Numbered from the stretch's first letter, positions 1 through 9,008 are shown. The stretch: DNA of 45,400 nucleotides from Candidatus Pseudoscillospira falkowii (GCA_904374485.1 CAJFFX010000019.1:1-45400); one strand, 5' to 3'. The notes: generated from the sequence alone by a model not told the origin. Program-made: numbers and translations.

Positions 1-1377
1 GACGTGGCCGGCAGCCTGCCCCAGGCGCTGGCAGCCGGTGGCGACGAGGTGGCGGTGATCCTGCCGCTTTACCAGACCGTGGCGGAAAAATACATCGAGG
101 ACCTGGAATTCGTCAAATACATCTATGTGACGCTGGCCTGGCGCAGCGTATACTGCGGCCTGTTCCGCTGCTATCGGGACGGCGTGACCTACTATTTCAT
201 CGACAACGAGCACTATTTTGCCCGCCCCGATCTTTACGGGTATTACGATGACGGCGAGCGTTTCGCCTATTTCTCCCGGGCGGTGGTATCCCTGCTGACC
301 CACCTGGACTTCATGCCCGAGGTCATCCACTGCAACGACTGGCAGACGGCCCTGGTGCCGATCTATTTGTCGGACGACGCGGTGCGCTGGGATGTGCTGC
401 GCAGTATCCGCACGGTGTTCACGGTGCATAATATCGAGTATCAGGGCCGCTACGGCCGCGAGACCCTGGAGGATCTCTTCGGCCTGCCCAGCGGGTGGTA
501 CGACGGCGGGACCCTCGCTTTCTCGGGCGATGTGAACCTGCTCAAGGGCGCCCTGCTGACCTCCGACGCGGTGACTACCGTGAGCCCCACTTACGCCCAG
601 GAGCTGAAATACTCCTACTATGCCCACGGCATGGAGGGCGTGATGAACATGTGCGACTGGAAGCTCCACGGCGTGCTCAACGGCATCGATATGCAGCGCT
701 ACGACCCGCGCTATGACCGCAATCTCGCATGCAATTACTCGGTGGAGGACCTGAGCGGCAAGGCGGAATGCAAGGCCGCCCTCCAGCGGGAAATGGGCCT
801 GCGGGAAGAGCCGAACATCCCCATCGTGGCCGTCATCAGCCGCCTGGTTTCCCACAAGGGCTTCGATTTGATCTGTGAAGCGCTGGACGGCATGATGGAC
901 ATCGGCATCCAGATGGTGGTGCTGGGTAAGGGCGACTGGCAGTATGAAGAATTTTTCAGCAACGCCCAGTACCGCTTCCCCGGCATGCTGGCGGCCCGCA
1001 TCGAATACAACGAAGCTACGTCCATGCGCATCTATTCCGGCGCGGACCTGTTTTTGATGCCGTCCAGGAGCGAGCCCTGCGGCCTGAGCCAGATGATCGC
1101 CATGCGCTACGGCACGCTGCCCATCGTCCGGGAGACCGGCGGGCTGAAGGACACCGTCCATCCCTACGAGGAGTGGTGCTGCGGCGGCAACGGCTTCACC
1201 TTTGCCAACTACAACGCCGGCGACATGTGGTATGTGGTGCGCGAGGCGGCCAACCTGTTCTGGAACGACAAGGAGGCATTCCGCACGCTTCAGGAGCGCG
1301 CTATGACCGACGATTTCAGCTGGACGCACAGCGCCCAGGAATACCACCGGATCTACGAACAGATCCGCAACGGCTGA
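1..1377 (+). CDS. glgA: Glycogen synthase (5' partial)
   Basis: ADP-glucose-dependent starch/glycogen synthase (GT5) that extends alpha-1,4-glucan chains in the cytosol. The reading frame is open from the first base. The first residues (DVAGSLPQAL) match the segment just after the family's N-terminal KTGGL motif, so roughly 20 residues lie outside the window. Visible landmarks are HCNDWQTALVP, FTVHNIEYQGR, VLNGID, the nucleotide-sugar site SRLVSHKGFDL, and EPCGLSQM...TGGLKDTV near the C-terminus. The gene ends in TGA and is followed by a hairpin terminator, then glgP in the same direction. The pairing with glgP indicates a glycogen storage/mobilisation locus. The family call is secure; the true start is not visible. 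Confidence 0.96.
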   Translation, partial: DVAGSLPQALAAGGDEVAVILPLYQTVAEKYIEDLEFVKYIYVTLAWRSVYCGLFRCYRDGVTYYFIDNEHYFARPDLYGYYDDGERFAYFSRAVVSLLTHLDFMPEVIHCNDWQTALVPIYLSDDAVRWDVLRSIRTVFTVHNIEYQGRYGRETLEDLFGLPSGWYDGGTLAFSGDVNLLKGALLTSDAVTTVSPTYAQELKYSYYAHGMEGVMNMCDWKLHGVLNGIDMQRYDPRYDRNLACNYSVEDLSGKAECKAALQREMGLREEPNIPIVAVISRLVSHKGFDLICEALDGMMDIGIQMVVLGKGDWQYEEFFSNAQYRFPGMLAARIEYNEATSMRIYSGADLFLMPSRSEPCGLSQMIAMRYGTLPIVRETGGLKDTVHPYEEWCCGGNGFTFANYNAGDMWYVVREAANLFWNDKEAFRTLQERAMTDDFSWTHSAQEYHRIYEQIRNG

Positions 1378-1390
1378 TCTGACCGAATGT

Positions 1391-1427
1391 CCAGGGGGTC
1401 CCCTCCGGGCCCCCCTGGTTTATTTTT
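1391..1427 (+). terminator. Intrinsic terminator after glgA
   Basis: The inverted repeat CCAGGGGG (1391-1398) / CCCCCTGG (1411-1418) is followed by TTTATTTTT. It lies 14 bases after the glgA stop and upstream of glgP, so glgP may be partly or separately transcribed. Confidence 0.75.
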
Positions 1428-1522
1428 GCCCGGTTCGTCCGCAAGAAAATCTCTGCGGACGGACCTTCGCAGGAAGGAACGCGAAATGCGGCCGGGCGCG
1501 ATTTTTTGAAAGAGGGTGCCCT

Positions 1523-3949
1523 ATGCAGCAGATTTATACGATCCAGGATATGGAAGAGGCAATTCGCGGAAAACTGCGATTGCACTACGGCATTTCGGAA
1601 AAAGAGGTCAACGAGGAATATATCTTCAAGGCCTGCGCGCTGGTGCTGCGCGACATGATGGCCCTGCGCGGCGCGGAGACGGCGGAAGCGGTCCAGCGCG
1701 GCCACGAGCGGCAGGTCCACTACCTGTCCCTGGAATTCCTCATGGGCCGCAGTTTGATGAAGAACGCCTACAATCTGGGCGTTTTGGACGCCATGAACGG
1801 TGCGATCGAAAAAATGGGCTTCAAGCCGGCGGACATCTTTGAGATGGAACCCGACGCCGGCCTGGGCAACGGCGGCCTGGGCCGTCTGGCCGCCTGCTAC
1901 CTCGACTCCATGACGACGCTGGATATCCCTGCCACGGGCTACTCCCTGTGCTATGACCTGGGTATTTTCAAGCAGCGCATCGTAGACGGCCAGCAGGTGG
2001 AACTGCCCGACGACTGGAAGGCCATGGGCGGCGCCTGGCTGATCCGCAAGCCCGAGGAGCGCGAAGAGGTCCACTTCGGCGGCAAGCTGCGGGAGGTGTG
2101 GCACAACGGCCACCTGCATGTGGTCCACGAGGATTACAACACGGTCATCGCCATCCCCTGCGACATGGAGATCGCCGGCTACGGCACGGACCACGTCAAC
2201 ACCCTGCGCCTGTGGGAGGCCCGCTCTCCCCGCACGCTGGACATGGCCCTGTTCGCCTCCGGCCAGTATGTCCGCGCCACCGAGGAGCAGACCATGGCCC
2301 AGACCATCACCAAGATCCTCTACCCCAACGACGAGCATATCGAAGGCAAGTCCCTGCGCCTGAAGCAGCAGTACTTCTTCGTTTCCGCCACGGTGCAGTC
2401 TCTGGTGCGCAAGCATCTGGAGAACTACGGCACCCTCAAGAACTTCCACGAGAAAAACATCATCCAGATCAACGACACCCATCCGGCCATGGTCATCCCG
2501 GAACTGATGCGCATCCTGATGGACGAGGCCGGCTATTCCTGGGATGAATCCTGGGAGATCACCCGCAATTCCGTGGCCTACACGAACCACACGGTGCTGG
2601 CCGAGGCTCTGGAGCGCTGGCCCCAGTCCCTGATGGAGCGCCTGCTGCCCCGCATTTGGCAGATCATCGACGAGATCGGCCGCCGCTATCAGAAAAAGGT
2701 GGAGGAATTCTTCCATCACAACCATGCCATCACAGAAAAGATGGCTGTGGTCTGGGGCGGCGAGGTGCGTATGGCCAACCTGTGCGTCGCCGGCGGCAGC
2801 GCCGTCAACGGCGTGTCCGGCCTGCACACGGAGATCCTGCGCAACGACGTTTTCCGCGAGGCCTGCCAGATGGAACCGGCCAAATTCAAAAACGTGACCA
2901 ACGGCATCGACCACCGCCGCTGGCTGTCCCAGAGCAACCCGGCGCTGGACCGCCTGATCTGCGAACTCACCGGCGGCGACGGCTATCTCCTGCACCCCAC
3001 CCAGCTGCAGAAGCTGGACGATTATGCTGATGACGCCCAGGTCCTGGAGCGCCTGGGCCGGATCAAGCGCCAGAACAAGGAGGACTTCACCCGCTATCTC
3101 AAGCGCATCAGCGGCGTGACGCTGAATACCGACGGCATTTTCGACGTGCAGGTCAAGCGCCTCCACGAGTATAAGCGCCAGCTGCTGAACGTGATGCAGA
3201 TCATCGCCAGCTATCAGCAGCTGCACGACAGCCCCAATATGGATTTCACGCCCCATGTGTACCTCTTCGGCGCCAAGGCCGCCCCGGGCTACAAGGTGGC
3301 CAAGGACATCATCCGTCTGATCAATGGCCTGGCCAAGCAGATCGCCGGCGACCCCCTCTGCAAAGACAAACTGCAGGTGGTGTTCCTGGAGAACTACTGC
3401 GTGTCCCTGGCGGAAAAGCTGATGCCGGCCTCCGAGGTGTCCCAGCAGATCTCCACTGCGGGCAAAGAGGCCTCCGGCACGGGCAACATGAAGTTTATGA
3501 TGAACGGCGCGCTGACCATCGGCACCCTGGACGGCGCCAATGTGGAAATGCACGACGTGCTGGGCGACGACAATATGTTCCTCTTCGGCCTCCATGCCGA
3601 CGAGGTGGAGGAGATGAAGCGCGGCGGCTACGATCCCCAGGGCTTCTACCAGCGCGACGGGATCCTGCGCGCGGTGGTGGACCAGATCCGCGACGGCTTT
3701 GACGGCGTGCGCAACGACGAGCTCTATGAGCGCCTGCTCTTCAACCACTACGGCGTGGCCGACGACTATATGCTGCTGGCCGATTTCGCCGCCTACTGCG
3801 ACGCCGAGCGCCGCATGGTGGAAACGTATCACGACAGCGTCCGCTGGAACCGGATGTCCCTGCACAACATCGCCCGCAGCGGCATTTTCGCCGCCGACCG
3901 CAGCGTGGCGGAGTACGCCGACAATATCTGGCATGTGAACCACAAATAA
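1523..3949 (+). CDS. glgP: Glycogen/starch/alpha-glucan phosphorylase
   Basis: Phosphorolyses alpha-1,4-glucan to glucose-1-phosphate using pyridoxal phosphate (GT35). The 808-residue length is normal for the family. The N-terminal region holds YLSLEFLMGRSL and DAGLGNGGLGRLAACYLDS. The C-terminal half contains VKRLHEYKRQLLN and the PLP-binding EASGTGNMKF motif, with the Schiff-base lysine at about residue 657. ATG at 1523 is preceded by AGAGGG at 1511-1516. It follows glgA with only a terminator between, so both arms of glycogen metabolism sit together. No truncation or missing motif was seen. Confidence 0.97.
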   Translation: MQQIYTIQDMEEAIRGKLRLHYGISEKEVNEEYIFKACALVLRDMMALRGAETAEAVQRGHERQVHYLSLEFLMGRSLMKNAYNLGVLDAMNGAIEKMGFKPADIFEMEPDAGLGNGGLGRLAACYLDSMTTLDIPATGYSLCYDLGIFKQRIVDGQQVELPDDWKAMGGAWLIRKPEEREEVHFGGKLREVWHNGHLHVVHEDYNTVIAIPCDMEIAGYGTDHVNTLRLWEARSPRTLDMALFASGQYVRATEEQTMAQTITKILYPNDEHIEGKSLRLKQQYFFVSATVQSLVRKHLENYGTLKNFHEKNIIQINDTHPAMVIPELMRILMDEAGYSWDESWEITRNSVAYTNHTVLAEALERWPQSLMERLLPRIWQIIDEIGRRYQKKVEEFFHHNHAITEKMAVVWGGEVRMANLCVAGGSAVNGVSGLHTEILRNDVFREACQMEPAKFKNVTNGIDHRRWLSQSNPALDRLICELTGGDGYLLHPTQLQKLDDYADDAQVLERLGRIKRQNKEDFTRYLKRISGVTLNTDGIFDVQVKRLHEYKRQLLNVMQIIASYQQLHDSPNMDFTPHVYLFGAKAAPGYKVAKDIIRLINGLAKQIAGDPLCKDKLQVVFLENYCVSLAEKLMPASEVSQQISTAGKEASGTGNMKFMMNGALTIGTLDGANVEMHDVLGDDNMFLFGLHADEVEEMKRGGYDPQGFYQRDGILRAVVDQIRDGFDGVRNDELYERLLFNHYGVADDYMLLADFAAYCDAERRMVETYHDSVRWNRMSLHNIARSGIFAADRSVAEYADNIWHVNHK

Positions 3950-3990
3950 AAACGCCTGCCGGCAACGGCAGCGCATCTTTCGGCAAAATA

Positions 3991-4021
3991 CTCCCTGCCG
4001 CCTATGGCGGCAGGGAGCATT
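3991..4021. repeat. Palindromic repeat, copy 1 (left of AT-rich cassette)
   Basis: A 12-bp perfect stem (CTCCCTGCCGCC at 3991-4002, loop TAT, complement at 4006-4017) continues to 4021. All 31 bases are identical to copy 2 at 4956-4986 and lie in the same orientation. It starts about 40 bases after the glgP stop. There is no T-run after it on the plus strand, so it is at best a weak terminator here. Confidence 0.9.
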
Positions 4022-4087
4022 ACAATATAAAGCGCAGCGCAGAGCGCGCGCCCGCAGGCCGGGCTGGGATCTTTTCGTAAAAAGGCT

Positions 4088-4116
4088 TTGTATTCTTCCG
4101 GCGATAGAAATATAAT
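4088..4116 (+). promoter_or_regulatory. Sigma-A type promoter for the SRPBCC/DUF3795 pair
   Basis: TTGTAT (4088-4093), a 17-base spacer and TATAAT (4111-4116) lie about 40 bases before the SRPBCC start in clearly AT-rich DNA. The -10 box is consensus and the -35 box matches four of six positions. This suggests the cassette carries its own promoter. Confidence 0.65.
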
Positions 4117-4155
4117 AAAATCGAAAAATGCGACGGATTTAAGGAGGAAACCAAA

Positions 4156-4557
4156 ATGGCGATTTCAAATATGAAAGCGCTGATCCCCGGCGAGCTTCAT
4201 CTAGTGTGGGATTTTATTTTAGATGTTGAGAATTACACTGCGTGGAGAAGCGATCTGAGTAAGACAGAAGTTATCAGCGACAAGCAGTTTATCGAATATA
4301 CCAAAGACGGCTGCCCTACGACTTTTACCGTAACGTTTGTCGATCCATACAGACGATGGGAATTTGATATGGAAAACAGTTATATGAAGGGGCATTGGAT
4401 CGGTGTTTTTACGGATAAAGGAAATGAAACCGAAATAGATTTTACGGAGCGGGTGGAAGCAAAGAAATGGCTACTGAAGCCCTTTGTAAAGGCCTACTTG
4501 AGAAAGCAGCAGGCACAGTTTGCCACGGATATAAGAGGGGCATTGAAAGGAATGTAA
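4156..4557 (+). CDS. SRPBCC family (polyketide cyclase-like) protein
   Basis: A 133-residue protein with the START/Bet v1-like helix-grip pattern. It begins with a helix-forming segment (PGELHLVWDFILDVENYTAWRSD), continues through alternating beta strands, and ends in a long basic helix near the C-terminus (KPFVKAYLRKQQAQF). Family members bind small hydrophobic ligands, but no specific ligand or reaction can be assigned. ATG at 4156 has an ideal AAGGAGG eight bases upstream. The DUF3795 gene starts three bases after its stop, so the two are co-transcribed. Base composition is visibly AT-richer than the glycogen and glycolysis genes around it, which fits acquisition from elsewhere. Confidence 0.8.
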   Translation: MAISNMKALIPGELHLVWDFILDVENYTAWRSDLSKTEVISDKQFIEYTKDGCPTTFTVTFVDPYRRWEFDMENSYMKGHWIGVFTDKGNETEIDFTERVEAKKWLLKPFVKAYLRKQQAQFATDIRGALKGM

Positions 4558-4560
4558 ACG

Positions 4561-4893
4561 ATGAAAGATATGATAGGATACTGCGGGCTGGACTGCGAAA
4601 AATGTGACGCGTACATAGCGACCGCCAATGACGATCCGGCTTTGCGGGAGAAAACGGCGAAGCTGTGGGCGGAGTTGAATCACGCTCCCATTTTGCCGGA
4701 ACATATTAACTGTGAGGGTTGTCGTATGAACGGAGCGAAAACGGTGTTTTGCGACAGCCTGTGCGGGATTCGTAAGTGCGCATTAAATAAAGGCGTTTCC
4801 ACCTGCGGAGACTGTCCGGAATTAGAGAGTTGCCCTGCTGTTGGAGAAATCCTCGAAAATAACCCGGCTGCTTTGGCGAATTTGAAAGGATAG
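4561..4893 (+). CDS. DUF3795 domain-containing Cys-rich protein
   Basis: A 110-residue protein with 11 cysteines (residues 8, 12, 15, 51, 54, 64, 68, 73, 82, 85 and 91), including CGLDCEKC at the N-terminus, CEGC in the middle and CGDCPELESC near the end. This arrangement is typical of DUF3795, a family of unknown function whose cysteine clusters suggest metal or Fe-S binding (inference). It is complete, starts three bases after the SRPBCC gene and shares its AT-rich composition. Copy 2 of the palindromic repeat follows as terminator. The family call is good; the function is unknown. Confidence 0.85.
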   Translation: MKDMIGYCGLDCEKCDAYIATANDDPALREKTAKLWAELNHAPILPEHINCEGCRMNGAKTVFCDSLCGIRKCALNKGVSTCGDCPELESCPAVGEILENNPAALANLKG

Positions 4894-4950
4894 AATAGTG
4901 ATCACGGAACGATTGTTATGAAATAGCGCGAGCCTTTTTTGATAAGCGCA

Positions 4951-4990
4951 AAATGCTCCCTGCCGCCTATGGCGGCAGGGAGCATTTTTT
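4951..4990. repeat. Palindromic repeat, copy 2 / bidirectional terminator
   Basis: Bases 4956-4986 repeat the 31-base copy at 3991-4021 exactly and in the same orientation. Flanking bases extend the stem to 17 bp (4951-4967 with 4971-4987, loop TAT), and a run of T ends at 4990. It sits between the convergent DUF3795 gene and the SpoIIQ-like gene, so it can end transcription from both sides. Confidence 0.88.
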
Positions 4991-5000
4991 GTGCACGGCG

Positions 5001-5714
5001 TCATGCGGCGCCGTTTCGGGCGAGATAGGCGGCGGGATCCACGGCGACGCCGCTCTGCAGCACGGTGAAATGGAGATGGGGGCCGACGGCCTCCTCCAGC
5101 AGGGCCGTGCTGCCCACGGCGCCGATCACGTCGCCGGGGCTGACGGTGTCGCCGGCGGACACGGCCGCCGGGCTCTGCAGCGAGGCGTAGCGCAGCTCGC
5201 AGCCGTCGCCGCAGTCCACGGTCACGGTGGTGCCCATCCAGTAGTCGTCCACCACGGACGTGACTTCGCCGGCGGCGGCCGCCGTTACCTGGGCGCCCTC
5301 CGCGGCGGCGATGTCGATGCCGTCATGGGTGCGCCAGTCGCCCATGGTCTCGCTGAACAGCAGCTCCTCCATGCTGAAGGGGGTGACGGTCTCGCCGGAA
5401 AGCGGGGCGAGGACCCGGGTGTCCCGGGCTTCTTCCTCCGCCTCCACCGGGGCGGTGGCGGAAACGCTGACGCTCGGGGCGGCCGGCGTTTCCGTATCCT
5501 CCTGACTCGGCGGCTCCGTCTCTGCGGCCGGGTCGTGCTCCGGCTGCTGGGCCAGGGGGACCTCCTGGCCGGCGGGGGTTTCCGCCGGCCGGTTGTTCAT
5601 GATGGCGGCGTAAATGAAATAGCCCGATACTCCGATGATGGCGATCGCCAGGAGCAGGACTATGTAGAAGCCTGCTCCGTTGAGAAACGCGCTGAACCTG
5701 TCGTTGAATTTCAT
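5001..5714 (-). CDS. SpoIIQ-like M23 (LytM) domain membrane protein
   Basis: A 237-residue protein with a short cytoplasmic N-terminus, one membrane segment (about residues 15-38), an acidic Pro/Glu-rich linker (about 42-98) and a LytM/M23 domain (about 100-235). Zinc-ligand positions H130/D134 (THDGID) and H213/H215 (PHLHF) are present. The catalytic histidine usually found in YGHL is replaced: the sequence reads YASL. That mix resembles SpoIIQ, the forespore half of the engulfment channel, where the LytM fold is structural. An active endopeptidase is therefore less likely. The start has GGAGGT upstream. Its leader contains a hairpin (5729-5751) on the minus strand. The SpoIIQ assignment is moderate; the M23 fold is secure. 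Confidence 0.75.
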   Translation of the reverse strand: MKFNDRFSAFLNGAGFYIVLLLAIAIIGVSGYFIYAAIMNNRPAETPAGQEVPLAQQPEHDPAAETEPPSQEDTETPAAPSVSVSATAPVEAEEEARDTRVLAPLSGETVTPFSMEELLFSETMGDWRTHDGIDIAAAEGAQVTAAAAGEVTSVVDDYWMGTTVTVDCGDGCELRYASLQSPAAVSAGDTVSPGDVIGAVGSTALLEEAVGPHLHFTVLQSGVAVDPAAYLARNGAA

Positions 5715-5884
5715 GGTCTACCTCCGTCGCCGCACCGAAAAAAGGTGCGGCGGCCGCGCTTTCGGCCGCGGCGCGCCGACGGTGGGGGCCGCTTCCAGGG
5801 GGGATGGGAAGGGCCTCTGGATACAGCATGGCCGCCGGCGCGGGATTTTATACCGGAAGTTGAAAATTTTGCGAAAAACGCGGC

Positions 5885-5918
5885 AAAAAGCGCCGGCGGG
5901 AGCAGTTCCCGCCGGCGC
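5885..5918 (-). terminator. Terminator after the 5924-6319 gene
   Basis: A 12-bp stem (5890-5901 with 5907-5918) reads on the minus strand as GCGCCGGCGGGA with its complement, then CTTTTT. It lies directly downstream of the minus-strand gene ending at 5924. Confidence 0.75.
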
Positions 5919-5923
5919 GGCCG

Positions 5924-6319
5924 TCAGCGCTTATGCATGGAAAAATCGTAGGCGGCTTGGAGCCAGGAAAGCAGTTCCTCGTCCACATCGGCGCTGCGTT
6001 CCAGCAGCACATGGTGGGTCCAGCGGCCCGGATAGGGCTCCGTGGCCACGGCGATGCGGGGCGAGGGACATTTTGTCCCCCAGCCGAAGGTCACCATCAG
6101 GCAGCGCGCCGGCCAGCCCTTTTTTCGCCGGAGGGGCAGGGAAGCGGCGGCGAAGAGATGGCGGTTATAAAAACTGATCTGGCTTTTCTGCACCCGGACC
6201 GACGCATCCGGGAAGCGCTCGGCCATGCGGGCCTCCAGCGTTTCATAAACGGCCTGCTCTTCCGGGTGGTTTTCAAAAAAGCGCATGAGGTCGGCTTCGT
6301 AGAATTGCGGATATTCCAT
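5924..6319 (-). CDS. Conserved hypothetical protein (possibly DUF5655-like)
   Basis: A 131-residue protein starting MEYPQFYEADLMRFFENH. I chose ATG at 6319 because GGAGGAA lies seven bases upstream; the open frame runs further 5' but without a ribosome site. The middle (VRVQKSQISFYNRHLFAAAS) and the C-terminal region (LLERSADVDEELLSWLQAAYDFS) resemble DUF5655-type small proteins that may bind or transport small molecules. I cannot confirm the family from sequence alone and do not assign a function. It is monocistronic, with a terminator on its 3' side. Confidence 0.65.
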   Translation of the reverse strand: MEYPQFYEADLMRFFENHPEEQAVYETLEARMAERFPDASVRVQKSQISFYNRHLFAAASLPLRRKKGWPARCLMVTFGWGTKCPSPRIAVATEPYPGRWTHHVLLERSADVDEELLSWLQAAYDFSMHKR

Positions 6320-6476
6320 GGCGGTTCCTCCTGGGGACGGCAGACATGCCGCCCCGCGCAAAAGAGCCGGGCAGAACAGCCCGGCTCCCAACGCGCTTCC
6401 CGTCCAAAAAAGCGGCGCTCTTCCGGGCGGGGCGCGATGGGTTTAGTATGGGCGGTTTTGCGGAAAATAAACGGAA

Positions 6477-6512
6477 ACGCGGGAAAAAGCCAGGCTTTTT
6501 CCCGCGTTTTTT
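6477..6512. terminator. Bidirectional terminator after gpmI
   Basis: A 14-bp perfect stem (ACGCGGGAAAAAGC at 6477-6490, loop CAG, complement 6494-6507) is followed by T6 on the plus strand and by a T-rich stretch on the minus strand. It closes the pgk-tpiA-gpmI run. Confidence 0.8.
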
Positions 6513-6517
6513 GTGGG

Positions 6518-8029
6518 TCATTCGATGATCAGCGTCTGGCCGTCCATCTCGTCGGGGCATTCCAGGCCCATCAGGTCCAGCATGGTGGGCGCGATGTCCG
6601 CCAGCCGTCCGCCGCTGCGCAGCTTTGTGGCCGCGCCGACGACGATGAAGGGCACGGGGTTCGTGGTGTGGGCGGTGTGGGGCGCGCCGGTCTCGTCCAG
6701 CATTTTTTCCACGTTGCCGTGGTCGGCGGTGATCATGGAGATGCCGCCCATTTCGGCCGTGGCCCGGACCACTTCGCCCACGCAGGTGTCCACGGTCTCC
6801 ACGGCTTTCACCGCGGCCTTGAACACGCCGGTGTGGCCCACCATGTCGCAGTTGGCGAAGTTGAGGATGATGACGTCGTATTCGCCGCTGCGGATGCGGT
6901 CCACCACCTGCTCGGTGACTTCCGCGGCGCTCATCTCCGGCTGAAGGTCATAGGTGGCCACCTTGGGAGAGGGGACCAGCACCCGGTCCTCGCCGGGGAA
7001 GACGGTCTCGCAGCCGCCGTTGAAGAAGAAGGTCACATGGGCGTATTTTTCCGTTTCAGCGATGCGCAGCTGGGTCAGGTCCAGCTTGCTCAGGTATTCG
7101 CCCAGGCAGTTTTTCAGGGTCTGGTGGGGGAAGGCGACGGTGACGTTGGGCATGGAGGCGTCGTATTCTGTGGTGCAGATATACTGCAGGGGGAACCACT
7201 GGCGCACAAAGCCGTCGAAATTCTCGTCCACCAGGGCGCGGGTGATCTCCCGGGCCCGGTCGGGGCGGTAGTTGAAGAAGATGACGCTGTCGTGGTCGGA
7301 GATGGTGCCCTCGCTGTCGCAGACCACGGGCACGACGAATTCATCGGTCACGCCGGCGGCGTAGGAGTCCTCCACGGCCTTGACCGGGTCCTCGCAGGCG
7401 TTGCCGCTGCCGTAGACCATGGCGTCGTAGGCGGCTTCCACGCGGTCCCAGCGCTTGTCGCGGTCCATGGCGTAGTAGCGGCCCTGGACCGTGGCGATCT
7501 TGCCCACGCCCAGGCGGGCGCACTCGTCCACGAGCATCTGCACATAGTGCTTGCCGGAGGAGGGCGGCACGTCGCGGCCGTCCAGGAAGGCGTGGATATA
7601 GACCTTCTTCAGGCCCTTGCGCCGGGCCAGCTCCAGCAGGGCGAACAGGTGGGTGATGTGGGAATGCACGCCGCCGTCGCTCAAAAGGCCCAGCAGGTGC
7701 AGGGCGCTGCCCTGGGCCAGGCAGGCGTCCATGGCGGCGTTGTAGGCCTTGTTTTCGTAAAAGGAGCCGTCCTCAATGGCCTTGGAAATGCGGGGCAGAT
7801 CCTGGAAGACCACGCGGCCGCCGCCGATGTTGGTGTGGCCCACCTCGCTGTTGCCCATCTGGCCGTCGGGCAGCCCCACGTCCAGGCCGGAAGCGGACAG
7901 GGAGGTGTGGGCGTTTTCTGCGAACAACTTATCCAAAATAGGGGTTTTGGCCGCTTTGATGGCGTTGCCGTCCACGGCGTCGCTCAGGCCGAAACCGTCC
8001 ATAATAATCAAAGTAGTCGGGGTTTTCAT
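6518..8029 (-). CDS. gpmI: 2,3-bisphosphoglycerate-independent phosphoglycerate mutase
   Basis: Interconverts 3- and 2-phosphoglycerate in lower glycolysis, using two Mn2+ ions. The 503-residue length is typical. The N-terminal phosphatase-fold part has [11 protein letters not shown] and the catalytic serine S61 in [12 protein letters not shown]. The C-terminal metal site reads NCDMVGHTG and TADHGNVE. Other conserved parts are [11 protein letters not shown] and [10 protein letters not shown]. It is last in the minus-strand order pgk, tpiA, gpmI, and the spacing suggests one operon. The Shine-Dalgarno AGGAG lies 13 bases upstream, a rather long spacing. Confidence 0.97.
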   Translation of the reverse strand: MKTPTTLIIMDGFGLSDAVDGNAIKAAKTPILDKLFAENAHTSLSASGLDVGLPDGQMGNSEVGHTNIGGGRVVFQDLPRISKAIEDGSFYENKAYNAAMDACLAQGSALHLLGLLSDGGVHSHITHLFALLELARRKGLKKVYIHAFLDGRDVPPSSGKHYVQMLVDECARLGVGKIATVQGRYYAMDRDKRWDRVEAAYDAMVYGSGNACEDPVKAVEDSYAAGVTDEFVVPVVCDSEGTISDHDSVIFFNYRPDRAREITRALVDENFDGFVRQWFPLQYICTTEYDASMPNVTVAFPHQTLKNCLGEYLSKLDLTQLRIAETEKYAHVTFFFNGGCETVFPGEDRVLVPSPKVATYDLQPEMSAAEVTEQVVDRIRSGEYDVIILNFANCDMVGHTGVFKAAVKAVETVDTCVGEVVRATAEMGGISMITADHGNVEKMLDETGAPHTAHTTNPVPFIVVGAATKLRSGGRLADIAPTMLDLMGLECPDEMDGQTLIIE

Positions 8030-8078
8030 AGATGATATGCTTCTCCTATCAGTCCCGGAGCGCGTGCTCCATAAGTAA

Positions 8079-8852
8079 TTATTCCTGATTTGCGGCGTTG
8101 ATGATGTCCACGAACTGGTCGCTCTTCAGCGCGGCGCCGCCGATGAGGCCGCCGTCGATATCGGGCTGGGCCAGGAGTTCCGCGGCGTTGCCGGGGTTCA
8201 TGCTGCCGCCGTACTGGATGGTGATGGACCGGGCGATGCGCGCGCCGTACATGTGGCGGATGGTGGCGCGGATGAAGGTGCAGACCTCGCCGGCCTGTTC
8301 GGGGGTGGCGGTCTTGCCGGTGCCGATGGCCCAGACGGGCTCATAGGCGATGACGCACTTGCGCAGCTTGTCGGAGCTGACGCCGGCCAGGGCGGACTTC
8401 ACCTGCAGGGAGATCAGGTCCATGGTGACGCCCAGTTCCCGCTGCTCCAGGCTTTCGCCCACGCAGATGATGGGATGCAGCCCGGCCTCCAGGGCGGCGT
8501 GGACCTTTTTGTTGACGGTGATGTCGGTCTCGCCGAAGTACTGGCGGCGTTCGCTGTGGCCGATGATGACGTATTTCACGCCCAGGTCCTTGAGCATATC
8601 GGCGGAGACTTCGCCGGTATAGGCGCCGCTCTTTTCATAGAACACGTTTTCTGCGCCCACGGACACGCGCATGTCCTTGAAGGCGCGCATGGCGGTGGGG
8701 ATGTTGACGGAGGGGACGCAGACCAGCACGTCGCACCACTTGGCCTTGGGCATGATGGCTTTCAATTCCTCGGCGAACTGTTTGGTTTCGGATGCGGTCT
8801 TGTTCATCTTCCAGTTGCCGGCGATGATGGTTTTTCGGTATCTGCGGTTCAT
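8079..8852 (-). CDS. tpiA: Triosephosphate isomerase
   Basis: Interconverts dihydroxyacetone phosphate and glyceraldehyde-3-phosphate. The 257-residue TIM barrel has the substrate-binding N13 and K15 (AGNWKMNK), the electrophilic H99 (IIGHSERR), the catalytic base E171 ([12 protein letters not shown]) and the phosphate-binding [10 protein letters not shown]. It sits between pgk and gpmI on the same strand. AAGGAG lies 10 bases before the ATG. All active-site residues are present. Confidence 0.97.
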   Translation of the reverse strand: MNRRYRKTIIAGNWKMNKTASETKQFAEELKAIMPKAKWCDVLVCVPSVNIPTAMRAFKDMRVSVGAENVFYEKSGAYTGEVSADMLKDLGVKYVIIGHSERRQYFGETDITVNKKVHAALEAGLHPIICVGESLEQRELGVTMDLISLQVKSALAGVSSDKLRKCVIAYEPVWAIGTGKTATPEQAGEVCTFIRATIRHMYGARIARSITIQYGGSMNPGNAAELLAQPDIDGGLIGGAALKSDQFVDIINAANQE

Positions 8853-8925
8853 ACGATATTATCTCCTTGACATTTGATCTTCTTTTCAAAAAATGCGGGG
8901 GAAGACGGGGGGACTGTTTGGCCGG

Positions 8926-8960
8926 GCCCTGCGCCGCGGCCGTTCGCCGCGGCGCAGGGC
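8926..8960 (-). other. Very stable intercistronic hairpin between pgk and tpiA
   Basis: A perfect 15-bp GC stem (8926-8940 with 8946-8960, loop CGTTC) lies in the 156-base gap between pgk and tpiA. It has no T-run, so it looks more like an mRNA-stabilising or processing hairpin than a terminator (inference). Confidence 0.6.
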
Positions 8961-9008
8961 GCCGGAATAGACACATGGAATGGAGCGGCGCGCCTGCGCC
9001 CGGAATGC

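Noticed and set aside
1316-3976. Very long open frame antisense to glgP, with similar long antisense frames opposite mfd (14100-17024) and thiolase
   Set aside because: They mirror strongly conserved genes in GC-rich DNA, have low-complexity Ala/Gly/His/Val translations and no ribosome sites; they are by-products of codon bias.
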